NCBI GenBank assembly: GCA_015680685.1
Contig: MNCI01023742.1
Location: 405,243-469,242 of the forward strand
Reading direction: 5' to 3'
DNA: 64,000 nt
Source of the DNA: Gnetum montanum
Taxonomy: Eukaryota > Streptophyta > Gnetopsida > Gnetales > Gnetaceae
The notes under the pieces are model-generated. The model was not told the DNA's origin and ran no database searches. It saw nothing but the letters and a program-made list of their open reading frames with translations. The translations under genes and the position numbers were made by a program. This document shows positions 23,705 through 34,055 of this stretch, piece after piece. Positions within the stretch are counted from its first letter, which is position 1. Each line of letters begins with the position of its first letter.

Positions 23705-23716
23705 TACCCCCATGAC
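23705..23716 (-). promoter_or_regulatory. Polypurine-type motif before 3' LTR of A3
   Basis: In element sense CAGTCATGGGGGTA immediately precedes the LTR start TGATGAGACG. Likely plus-strand primer site, as in A2. Confidence 0.7.
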
Positions 23717-25520
23717 TGAATGAAAACTCGTCCTCGAGTTCCTTACAATGATATCAGGTAGGTATGGGATTATTAGGGGAAATGGAACTAATGGGATGAC
23801 ATGTGAACGGTCTTTATTACAAGACTTGACAAAAACTGGTGTTCATGACAACAAGGGTGAACACCTTATTACAATGACATCAGGCCACAGTTGGCAGCTG
23901 AGAGAAAAGAGGAGAGAGAATAGAAGAGAAGAAGAGAGGAGAGTCTTGGTGCTGCCAACACCTAGATTGCACCTTTCGTTGTTTGTCTGTAAGCGCATTA
24001 TCAATTCCACTCCTTGCATGCTGCTTCAGCGCTGCTCCATTCCAAGTGTCTGCTCCAGATCCATTCCGTTGTTGTATGATTGCCATCTGCACACACAACA
24101 CAATCATATATTAGCAAGGGTAATTGAATCATTAAGTAAAGCATACCTTGCTTCGGTTTAGGTTCCTTGGCTAAGTTGTGGTATGGCTAATATGGATCTG
24201 GGAAAATGTAGATGATGACTACCGAAGGTATAGGGGTTAGGAAGAAAAACGAAAAAATCCGGGGCTTAGGATAAAAATCGAAAAATCAGGCCCCGTACCC
24301 CCATGACTAATCGCGAACCTCCGGTAGCGTTAGAATGGAGAGAGAAAAGGAATAGGAATGATAGGTAAAAAGGGACAACTATGGCATCGATAAAAAGGAT
24401 GTCATGATGGAAATGAACAAAAATGTTAATTAATTGCAAAACGTTAAGGAAAAGAAGTTAACTAATTTTCCAAATGGAAATGTTAGTGGGTCCTCCCCAA
24501 AGCAAGCTCATGCCCTTAATGCCCCGACAATCCCACATTCAAAGAGTCCGTGGGCTCTGGGAATGTCCTTTGGAAACAAGAGTTAAAGTCTTAACTGGAA
24601 GAATTTACCAAAAAGAAAACAAAGCATCAACCAAAGTATATACAATGATACAACCGGCAATGAGGTGAACAATGGAGAGAAGGATGGGAAGAAGAGAAGT
24701 GGAATGGAATCCCAAGAACAAGGTGGTGTACAGCCCCTTGTGTGTTACATGATTAATGTGACTTGGCGAATCTCATTCCAACTCTGGCCTCAAACCAACC
24801 ACTTCCAGTGACTTCGCATCAATGCAGTTGGTTAAATCATCCACTTGGGTAACAAGGATGCAACTTCGAGAAGCCACCACCATTCCGATGAAACAACAGA
24901 GAGAATGGGAAGCGAGAAGGGCCTTAGTTAGAGGGAACACTTTGGTTCCATAACCAGTGCTTGTAGCCCAAGTTTATTCCATCTAAGGGGTGTGCTTTGA
25001 ATCCTTACTTTTAGCTTTTTAGCTTTTTCTTCTTCTTTTTTTTTCTGTTTTTCCATTTTTTCTCTCTCTTTTTTTTTGTTTTGTCTTTTTATGCGTGGGG
25101 ACCACACCATGCAAAGACTTCTTTTATTTTTATTATCTCAGCTTCCGATTATTGGGTTACATCGGAACGGTAAGAAAACCCAAGAAGAAAACACCCAAGC
25201 ACCCAAGAGAATGACCAACACAAGAGCACCATGTTCCCTTGAAGTCACACCCGTTTCAAATCCTTGAGTCCTTCCTTAGTTTGAGAAATACCCAGTCACT
25301 GGTTTGTTAAAGTTCTTATTGGAAGGGAACTGTACATTTCCAAGCCAAGGGAAACCATAGACTTGATGGATGGATGGATGAAGTGGTCTCATTGCCTGCC
25401 ATATCAAAAGAACATACCTTAGTATCAACAATGTAACTTAAAGGTAAAAACCAAACATTAGCAATCAATGAAAAAAAGTTCATCCCATCGGCCCGAACAC
25501 TTATTGGGTGACGAATTTAC
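23717..25520 (-). other. Noncoding 3' region of A3
   Basis: It is collinear with A2 15091-16861. It includes a CATGGGGGTACGGGGCC motif (plus 24293-24309), the block TTTGGGGAGGACCCACT (plus 24487-24503) and TGATGGATGGATGGA (25367-25381). No frame is shared between copies. A 137-residue plus frame at 23748-24161 is antisense to the element and has no counterpart in A2. Confidence 0.6.
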
Positions 25521-25728
25521 ATGATGGACAACACACACACACATACACACACAAAAATGGAAAAATATAACGATGTTGTAAAACAAAAACAAGAAAAGTT
25601 AAAGAAATTTGTAAAACAAAAATTAGAAAAGTTAAAGAAATTGTAAAACAAAAATGTGAAAAACAAAAACGTTGTAAAACAAAAATGTGTAAAACAAAAA
25701 CTGAAAAAGAACTGAGGGCCCCATATGA
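25521..25728 (-). repeat. A/T-rich array and ATGGGGG motif of A3
   Basis: On plus, GTAAAACAAAAATGT-type units repeat from about 25575 to 25700, preceded by CA-rich microsatellite ACACACACACACATACACAC (25530-25549). This is the equivalent of the 15-base array of A2, less regular. It is followed on plus by the CCCCCATGACTGA motif (25748-25760). Confidence 0.7.
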
Positions 25729-26540
25729 TTAGCATAGGTGGCCATCTCCCCCATGACTGAGTTGTGAGGGAGAGATCCGAAGTAGTGAGCGCCTATTTGA
25801 ATTTCTAAGCAGTGCCCAACTTCTCCCAAATGATGATCTTAGATTCAGGGGTGGAAGTTGGCGACGCTCACGTTCCAATGTGTCTATGCCACGGTTGTTG
25901 GCATGAGTTGCCTCAGTTCGTTCCATGCATATTTGTTTGCCCTTATGAGAAGCTGTCAACCACGGGGTGTCTACTACTTCTTGTGTGGTTGCTACATACA
26001 GGCATCTTTGTTGCAGAGTTTCCTGGGCACACCTGTGACATGGAGACATTTCCTCCGTGTCATCACCCGATGAATCACTGTATGTGATGCATGGAACTAT
26101 CCTCTTCTCGATCTTTCCACATATGTTTATCTTGGAGATTTCCAAGGAAAGATCACGGATCCTAAGGCATGCATCTACTGTGCTTAGCCATGCCCTTCCC
26201 ATTATAATTGGGAAGTCCCCTTCGTTGTTGTTAACATCGATCACTAGGAAGTCTGCTGGGTAGGACCAACCACACACAGTGGTGATAACGTCCTCCACCA
26301 AACCCAATGGGATGGCAATGGACTGGTCTGCCAGCTCCAGTTGAATGTTGCTCTTCTTAAGTTGGGGCAGGTTCCAGGCGTGATACATCTTTCGCGAAAT
26401 TAAGTTGACTCCGGAACCTGAGTCAAGAAGAGCTCGATGTGGCGCATTCCCAGCGATCTGCAAATGAATAAAGGGACTCCCAGGGTCAGTTAGTTTCCTG
26501 GGAAGGTGGCCTACCTTGATCCAGTCAGTTACGGTATGTG
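25729..26540 (-). pseudogene. Aspartic protease and C-terminus of A3 polyprotein
   Basis: The open frame from the gag tail runs without break to a stop at 25729. The retropepsin domain: DWIKVGHLPRKLTDPGSP, active site ALLDSGSGVNLISRKMYH (about 26395-26440), QLKKSNIQLELADQSIAIP, GLVEDVITTVCGWSYPADF and GDFPIIMGRAWLSTVDACL. These blocks, including D-S-G and the I-M-G-R-x-W-L end motif, look complete and resemble Athila protease. About 120 further residues without a known domain follow. It shares a frame with gag, so gag-protease was one polyprotein. RT does not follow. Confidence 0.85.
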
Positions 26541-29056
26541 TTAGCATAACCGTATGCGTTACATTCCCTTGGACTGAAGGGTGCTCCGAAGTGTTAGTAG
26601 TTAGAGGCCTATACATATACCCGTCCGCTTGTTGTTGCGAGAGCCTATCCGGGCTCCTAGTTCTGAAAAAGGGTCTCTTTTTTGTACAGTTATCGCCAAA
26701 ACTAGTGTCTGGTTGGATATTTACACTCTGAATATTTACAGATCTCGCGGCGTGGCGTTGCTGCAGTTGGGTATGTAATTTCCCTTGCATTGTTGGAATA
26801 GGAGGTGTTATGGGAACTACTTGAGGAAAAGGTGCGGGTGGAGTTAGAGGATGGACGGAATGTGAGATGTCTCCCAGAGGAGAAGGAGTCCTTCTGAAGT
26901 ACTCCCGAGCGTAGTAGTGATGGCGTGGAGTGTGACTCATAGCGTCACCTGGAGAAACTGGCTGCTGCACATAATAACCATAAGGATCGGGCTACCGGTA
27001 AAGGTATCAATGTGTCGGCTGTGGCATCCCCCATGACTGTGGGTATTGCCACCGCTGATGTTGTTCGATGGGCTGCGGAGGTGTTCCACTTGGATAATAC
27101 ATCAAGGGTTTGTGGAACTGCCTTGGGTTACCTTGTGGATAAGGTAACCTTCTGGGTGTTTGCCGTTGGTTAAGTCTTGGATTTAATGCATACACCCCAG
27201 ACTCCTGCAGATGTGAGATAATTGGACAACATCCCTTAGGATGGTCATAGTAGCAGACCCCACATCCGTTATCATCGTCTGAATCAGAATCTTCAACCTC
27301 ATCGGAGTTAGAGATTTTTCCCTTACCCTTGTTATGTGCAGGGTTAAAGTTTCTCCGCATGTTTTTGCCTTTATCACTACTTTGCTCATCCTTAGACTCT
27401 TCTACAATTTTCAAAACTGTTTATATCCGTGAGTCTAAGGAATCCCACATTTGGTCTACCTTAGCCGATACCTCAGTTGTTAACTTTTGGATCGGCATGG
27501 TTTTCCTGTTCACCAACTCCTCGAGTGGTGACTCATCCTCCTCATCACAGAATTTCACTCCCTTCTTACGAAGGGAGGGATCGCGGTTGTATTCCTCCGC
27601 ATTTTCTCTTTTCCGTAGCTCACCCTCTTCTTGTGCTACTTGTTCCAACAATACTTCAACTTCATGGGCTCTTAATCGGGAGAGTCTCCCTTGGGCGTAA
27701 GTCCCAAGGGTTCTTCTTGTTTCATTTCGTAGCCCATCCACGAGGTGGCGAAGTTGATCCCGTTTAGCATACCCATGGCCCATGCAACGATGTAGCAATG
27801 TGTAATAACGGGCCATGGTAGCATCCAAGGATTCATAAGCTCCTTGTTTCCAGCCTTGGATCTGCTTATGCAAGTTAGACACTCTGGAGTACGTTTGGTA
27901 TTTGTTGTTGAACAATTCGAGCATCGTACTCCACCTCCTGATGGTTTCTGGTTCTAAGGACCGATACCAGCTTTCTGCTTCTTTAGTGAGTGTCCTTGGG
28001 AACAACTTGAGTTTCTGCCACTCATTGTCTATGTTCTGCAAGGCACAGGTGTCGTGGAATGCCTGTAAATGATGTTGAGGATCAGCGTTGTATCCCCCTT
28101 CAAAACATGGGATATTATTTATATCCAAACGCTTGATCCTACTGTCTTTCAAATGCCTTGTGGGAATCCTAACTGCCTCTCTAATATCGATCATACTTCG
28201 GGTTGCGAATAGGGGTTCGTCAAGATCGTCTCTTTCATGACGTCTGTGATGTCTCCGTTGTAGTTCCCTATTCTCCCTACGTCCTTGCCCTTGTCCTAAC
28301 TCCTCTCGACCTTCTTGTCGAGGCATTTCATCTCCTTTACCTTTATTCTCTACATTATGCCCATGGTGGCTGCGCCCAGATGTGGAGGGAGAGGGTGAAT
28401 GATGTGATGAAGGGGAAGAAGAAGGGGATCCATCACCATGCTGATGTTTCTTGCCTTCTCTTCGGCTACTTCGGCCCCGATTGTTGTGACGATCAACGAG
28501 TCCGTCATTAGTGCGAGTGATTGTTCCTGCTGTGAACAGCTGGTGCTCACGGGGATCAGAGCCTGAAATATGTATCATTGATCTAAGGCCCTAATGCCTA
28601 ACCCCTGCACTAGAGTGAGGAGGAGGAACATCATTTTCTAAGAAACCCATCGTGAGGGATTCCTCTTCTCCTATTTCACTAATGACGTGGGGAACCTTGC
28701 CCTTTAGTAGTGAATGTTGGCTCTCCTGCCTTGCATCCCGAATATGTTGGGTTTTTGTGGGTCGATAATCCCTCATGCGATATGTCCCAGCAATGTATTC
28801 AGCGAATAAGTCCTGCATGCCAATCTGTGCCAATTCACGGAGAAGCATGTTCGGGACGGATCGATCTGGTGGTAAAACTATATTACCAACTGAATCTCTC
28901 CAGCATAGCTATTCGTCCTGATGGAGGGTAAAAGTGTAATCAGGAATATACTCATCGGGATGAGTATAAGTTATCGAATACTGTTTAGGACTTGGCTGAT
29001 ATGGGTTATGCGTATGATGCTGACTTTCTCCTGTATTGTCCTTAGGTGAGTTGATT
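26541..29056 (-). pseudogene. Gag of A3, one frame with five stops
   Basis: One frame extends from the gap edge to protease. Stops are at 28909, 28591, 27421, 27007 and 26992, with no frameshift. N-terminal part: YTHPDEYIPDYTF, NIVLPPDRSVPNMLLREL and YRMRDYRPTKTQ. Then an Arg/His/Ser-rich linker (about 28150-28500), and the capsid-like core NNIPCFEGGYN...LQAFHDTCALQNIDNEWQ...YYTLLHRCMGHGYAKRDQ...LGTYAQGRLSRLRAHEV. An acidic linker (DSDSDDDN) is followed by zinc-knuckle-like CGVCYYDHPKGCC (27226-27264). The core resembles Athila gag. The true start lies in the N gap. Two stops replace Gln seen in A2. Confidence 0.85.
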
Positions 29057-29930
29057 NNNNNNNNNNNNNNNNNNNNNNNNNNNNNNNNNNNNNNNNNNNN
29101 NNNNNNNNNNNNNNNNNNNNNNNNNNNNNNNNNNNNNNNNNNNNNNNNNNNNNNNNNNNNNNNNNNNNNNNNNNNNNNNNNNNNNNNNNNNNNNNNNNNN
29201 NNNNNNNNNNNNNNNNNNNNNNNNNNNNNNNNNNNNNNNNNNNNNNNNNNNNNNNNNNNNNNNNNNNNNNNNNNNNNNNNNNNNNNNNNNNNNNNNNNNN
29301 NNNNNNNNNNNNNNNNNNNNNNNNNNNNNNNNNNNNNNNNNNNNNNNNNNNNNNNNNNNNNNNNNNNNNNNNNNNNNNNNNNNNNNNNNNNNNNNNNNNN
29401 NNNNNNNNNNNNNNNNNNNNNNNNNNNNNNNNNNNNNNNNNNNNNNNNNNNNNNNNNNNNNNNNNNNNNNNNNNNNNNNNNNNNNNNNNNNNNNNNNNNN
29501 NNNNNNNNNNNNNNNNNNNNNNNNNNNNNNNNNNNNNNNNNNNNNNNNNNNNNNNNNNNNNNNNNNNNNNNNNNNNNNNNNNNNNNNNNNNNNNNNNNNN
29601 NNNNNNNNNNNNNNNNNNNNNNNNNNNNNNNNNNNNNNNNNNNNNNNNNNNNNNNNNNNNNNNNNNNNNNNNNNNNNNNNNNNNNNNNNNNNNNNNNNNN
29701 NNNNNNNNNNNNNNNNNNNNNNNNNNNNNNNNNNNNNNNNNNNNNNNNNNNNNNNNNNNNNNNNNNNNNNNNNNNNNNNNNNNNNNNNNNNNNNNNNNNN
29801 NNNNNNNNNNNNNNNNNNNNNNNNNNNNNNNNNNNNNNNNNNNNNNNNNNNNNNNNNNNNNNNNNNNNNNNNNNNNNNNNNNNNNNNNNNNNNNNNNNNN
29901 NNNNNNNNNNNNNNNNNNNNNNNNNNNNNN
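29057..29930. other. Assembly gap (874 N)
   Basis: It hides most of the A3 5' LTR, the primer site and the gag start. The missing LTR part alone should be about 960 bases by comparison with the 3' LTR, so the true gap is probably longer than 874. Confidence 0.95.
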
Positions 29931-30039
29931 GGCGGGACGCGATATCACGTACGCGATATCGTAGGAGAAGACGCGATATCGCGGCGGCTGCGATATCTCT
30001 TACGTGATATCGCGGCCTAGTGCAAGTCGCGTCTCATCA
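29931..30039 (-). repeat. 5' LTR of A3, visible U3 tip
   Basis: This is the outer 109 bases of the 5' LTR. It has five GATATC palindromes where the 3' LTR has three; the extra 31 bases (GGCGGCTGCGATATCTCTTA and following) are an additional palindrome pair. It ends, in plus sense, GTCGCGTCTCATCA followed by TACAT. Confidence 0.92.
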
Positions 30040-30044
30040 TACAT
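30040..30044. repeat. Target-site duplication of A3, right copy
   Basis: TACAT, identical to 22660-22664. Confidence 0.9.
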
Positions 30045-33000
30045 GTTTCTTAAGATAGAAGAAGTGGGTTAAAGACGAGGCAAAGCTACTTGAAGAGGTT
30101 AGGCTTTCATTCATCCACTAACCCTACTAGGCCCTTGCTTGGTGGGATGAGTATGGAGTCTCAATCTGATGATTCTTAATTAAAGGCTTCCATGAATACA
30201 ATATGGTTTAAGTAACCCAACAAGGCATGCTTTAATCTTAAAACCAAAAAAAATACTAAGAGCCAATTAACTTTAGTAATGTTCTAATATGAGTGTTGGT
30301 ATTATGATCTTAGGTAAAGTACACTAAAAGAAAATTATTCAAAATTTTAGGTTGACCAGGCATAACAAACCTTGAGATGAACCATTTAATGGAAATTTAT
30401 TTTTAATATCTATCACACATTCTATAATGAGATATTGAGATACTCTGCAATGGAAATACTTCAATTGAATTCTTTCTTAAAAGACCCAAATATCCTTATA
30501 GAAATAACAAAAAAATCATACAATTTTAGTTAAAATTTTTATGGCATATATAAATAAAAATAAATACCTCTAACTTACTTTGAAAGTCTTCAGGAACCAA
30601 TGAATTAGACTTGTATCATGGTTTGTCTTAAGTTTAACAACTACCACCTAAAAAATTACAAGCATAATCAACAAAATCTAAACAATAAAATGTTAACATA
30701 AAAAATTGCTTGATTTATGATACAAATAGTTCATTTATGAATAAAGCATCTCAATTGGAAAAGGATTAAAAATATGTAAAAGGATTTCTTACCCCATTAG
30801 CACTAGTTGCTTTGGATGGTTCAAAATTACCCTATATTTCTTGAGTATTTCAATTGCCTTAGTAGCAAATGGCATAGTTGAACATAGAACATAGAACAAC
30901 TTGCAATATCACTCTACCTTCAATGAGAATACAACACATAGCATTTACCAAATTTCATGATTATCATGATTCAACTCATTTTGTGATGCACAAGGAAATG
31001 AAATATTATGATACTAATTCCTTGGTTTTCCCTTATCAAAATAATCCAAATAACAATTTGTCATCTGCATTACATCGCATTATGATTGTTACCTATGCAT
31101 TGGAGATTTGCCAATCTTATAAAATTTTTACAAATGGTAAGTTTTGTAAATGGGAGTGCCAAGAAGTGCATAAAATTCTCTTTTGGAAACATTTAATTTA
31201 ATTTAACTTAAAAAATATTTAATAAAGTAAAGTGTAAAAAAAAGTATAAAATATTTAATTTAAATATTTTATTATTTTGTAATTCACATCCCTGTGAACC
31301 CATCCCCAATCTTTGCATATGCTTGCATACCCAAACATGAATTGAATCAAACATGAATTGAATCACAAATACTCAATTCCTCGCTTCCAAGAATCAGATT
31401 CATTTAATGCATAAATTGTTACAAAACTATAATATTATGCTTCTTGCATCACACACATAACCAGAAATAAACTAGAAATAATTCAAAAACGGTAAAATGA
31501 ACTGCAACTTGCATATGGTCGCAAACAAACAGTGCAGTCCACTGCGAATGGCATATTCTGATAATCAGAAATGTTATAGAAAGAGTGCAATAAATTACGA
31601 ATTCCCGAACAGAAATGTTTTTGAAATTGTGTGATCAAATGCGACTTACATAACCTCATAACCATAACTATTTACGAAAAAGTGTGATATCCTACCATTT
31701 ACATGTCTTTGAAACCTGAAAAGTTTTGTTGCAAATTCCTATGACGCACGTGATGTTGCACTGTAAATTTTAGTTATGATGACATGCAACTCAGAGAGAA
31801 AGCATGGGACGCAAGAATCACTGCTAAGTAATTCCAGTTACCATGGATGCCAATTGCAAATGAGCATCTAAACCGGGTAAGGGAAATGAAGCCTGAGAAA
31901 CCCTGCAAAATGGTAAAATAAGAATCTTCAAGTGCAAATTGCTTCGATGACAAACGAGTAATAAGAAAACAATGTGTGATGTAGAAAGAAACCTGGAAAC
32001 AAGCTTGACCTGCAAGAAAGCTCCACTGCAGGCACCTACTACAAATGGTAACAGGATACAAGCTCCCAGGGCACCCAAATTTTGATCACATTATGGTTCA
32101 ATCATGTACATGCCTTCATGCCAAGACCATGCCATTGGAAATCATGTCATGTCTCTCATCTCATCATCCATGGCCATATGCTTTTTACTCCTAATGAGCA
32201 CAGATATAACTTTTGCCTTTAGTTTGCCATGTACACGATGTTGATTTCAACAACGTAGAATTTTTCGAACACCACAAGTTGCTAACGCTTTTGTGATGTT
32301 AGTTTGCCATGCACGCGATGTTAAATATTAGTTTTATGACGCTGCTTTCAAGGTCAATTACGTTCATATCTGTTTGGTTTTCTTATTTTAATGTTCCACC
32401 ACGTCACTTCCACAAAGTTATTACCTTTACCATATCCTTATTATTGTTAGTTTGAAATTGCATGAAAAATGTTAATGTCAATTTATTTACCGTATGTATT
32501 CTAAACATTCGTTTTGGAACATCTTTTCTATTTTATGCATATATAACTTCAAATCTTTAGTGTATCAAACATGTTTCATTGTTTTGTTATGTTATTTTTA
32601 GTATTATATTAACATTCACATTATGTTAATTACATTAGCTTAGTTATATATTTATAATATATATATCATGCTTCATCAATATCTATAATTTGATTAAGAA
32701 AATTTTGTAAAAACTGAGTTGAATTTTAGTTAATTTAACGTAGTGAAAATTATTGAAGTCACTATTTTACCAAATTCAGTGAATTCCAAAATAATTTTGG
32801 TTAGGTCACTCTAATTGCATAATGAGAAAGATAACTAATTCCATGTTTGGTGATAAATCTTGTGTTGCAAAATATTTCTAAATTTTCATATATTGTTTTT
32901 CATCATGGATACTCACCTTAGCCTTTAAAATTTTATACTTTGTGCATTATAATATGAAGATAAAAACATAGAAGTTGCAAATTCACTTAAAGCAAATTTG

Positions 33001-33263
33001 TTAACATTATGGATGGAATGCTATTTGGCATTACTTGTAGGCTCTCCTTAGAGCATTATGGAGAAAATATTATTTAACATTACCTATATGTTCCTTTTGA
33101 GTATTATAAATAGAATATTATATAGTATTACTGATCTATGATTTAGTAGTTAGCCTCTCAATCAAAGTTAATAAATTCAGTTTGTATTAGTTCTATTCTT
33201 TGGGCATTGCATACAATAGTTAAAAGAAAAACAAATAAAAGTGAAAAAATACATTAGTTCTTA
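30045..33263 (+). other. Unassigned DNA between A3 and A4
   Basis: 3.2 kb, mostly AT-rich. A 107-residue frame at 30878-31201 and minus frames at 31774-32078 show no domain I recognise. GTTTGCCATG followed by ACGCGATGTTGA or similar occurs twice (32222-32245 and 32300-32325). Joined across A3 it is the same unassigned DNA as the end of the 17.6-22.7 kb interval. Confidence 0.35.
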
Positions 33264-33268
33264 CTAAT

Positions 33269-34055
33269 TGATGAGCAGCAAGGTACCCCTAAGCTCAACC
33301 ATACGAATCACAAAGCGTTCACGCATGCTTTGGTTGAATTTCACAGACTCTATAGTTTTTCGATGCACTAGTTCTCTAAAAAGTAAACTGGGCATTGAAA
33401 ATGTTCATTATCTTCCTAAGTACACTTGTGAAATTCAATGGTATGGTTTAAGGGTAATTGAGACACATGATTTCTATCATTTTATATTTTATGGTTTTGG
33501 TACTTGAAATAAATAGGAAAAAGAATAAAGTAATTTAACGTCTACTTTAATCTAATTGGCTAACTATTGTTTAACTAGTCCTAACATAAGTATCTAGTCT
33601 TACTTGCCATACACATCCTGAACACATATAATGTTGTTGGGTTACAAAGTGTTAAGCACTACTAGGATTACCAAACGTCATTCGCATGCTTGAAGCAATC
33701 ATGCTTATGTGTTTACTTAATCCCTATTTAGCTTATCTTTCCTAATTATTTAATTAGCTTAATTACTGAGGAACATTGAATAAATAATTGAAAACATTAA
33801 ATGCATGAATAAAATATCTAAGCTATCAAGAATGCTGCAAGGTTTATCAAGAAGCTTGTCTTTATTTCCACACAAACTATCGTGCTCAAGTAAAAAGTGC
33901 TTAAATAGAGATCTATACACTTAATGACTTTTGCTGTAAGAGCTTTTGAAAATATTCTAACTTTTGAATCTAAAAACTGCAAGAGCTTCACTACAACTAT
34001 GACAAGATAATGCCTAAACATAGTGGATTAGTACGTATTCATAGGCAATGCTTTC
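33269..34055 (-). repeat. 3' LTR of A4 (U3 missing)
   Basis: In plus sense it begins TGATGAGCAGCAAGGTACCC, the family-A LTR end reversed, and proceeds through GAAGCTCTTGCAG-type U5/R blocks (reversed near 33965-33985) to a mutated TATA region near 34035 (CTATGAATACG in element sense). The palindromic U3 tip seen in A2 and A3 is not recognisable; ORF3 sequence abuts. Flank 33264-33268 is CTAAT; its partner was lost with the 5' end. Confidence 0.75.

Larger units (their letters stand above)
22665..30039 (-). mobile_element. Element A3: complete gag-protease family A element
   Basis: Both LTR ends are TG...CA and the flanks are a perfect 5-base duplication TACAT, so this is one insertion of about 7.4 kb as assembled. 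On the minus strand it holds 5' LTR (mostly hidden by Ns), gag-protease in a single frame with five stops and no frameshift, an A/T-rich array, noncoding 3' DNA, a purine motif and the 3' LTR. There is no pol. It is the best-preserved element in the window and a good reference for the A2 structure. CpG-rich palindromes in its LTR are still intact, also arguing for a younger age. Confidence 0.92.

Noticed and set aside
25517-25829. Phe-rich minus frames near the A3 array
   Set aside because: Same low-complexity artefact as in A2.
25812-26731. Plus-strand frames opposite A3 protease
   Set aside because: Antisense shadows; the minus frame has clear protease motifs and homologs in A2 and A4.
29036-30007. 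Long open frames on both strands across the N run
   Set aside because: They are read through unknown bases and are not evidence of a gene.
30878-31201. 107-residue plus frame as a host gene
   Set aside because: AT-rich, no domain, no promoter or splice context, and typical of chance frames at this length.
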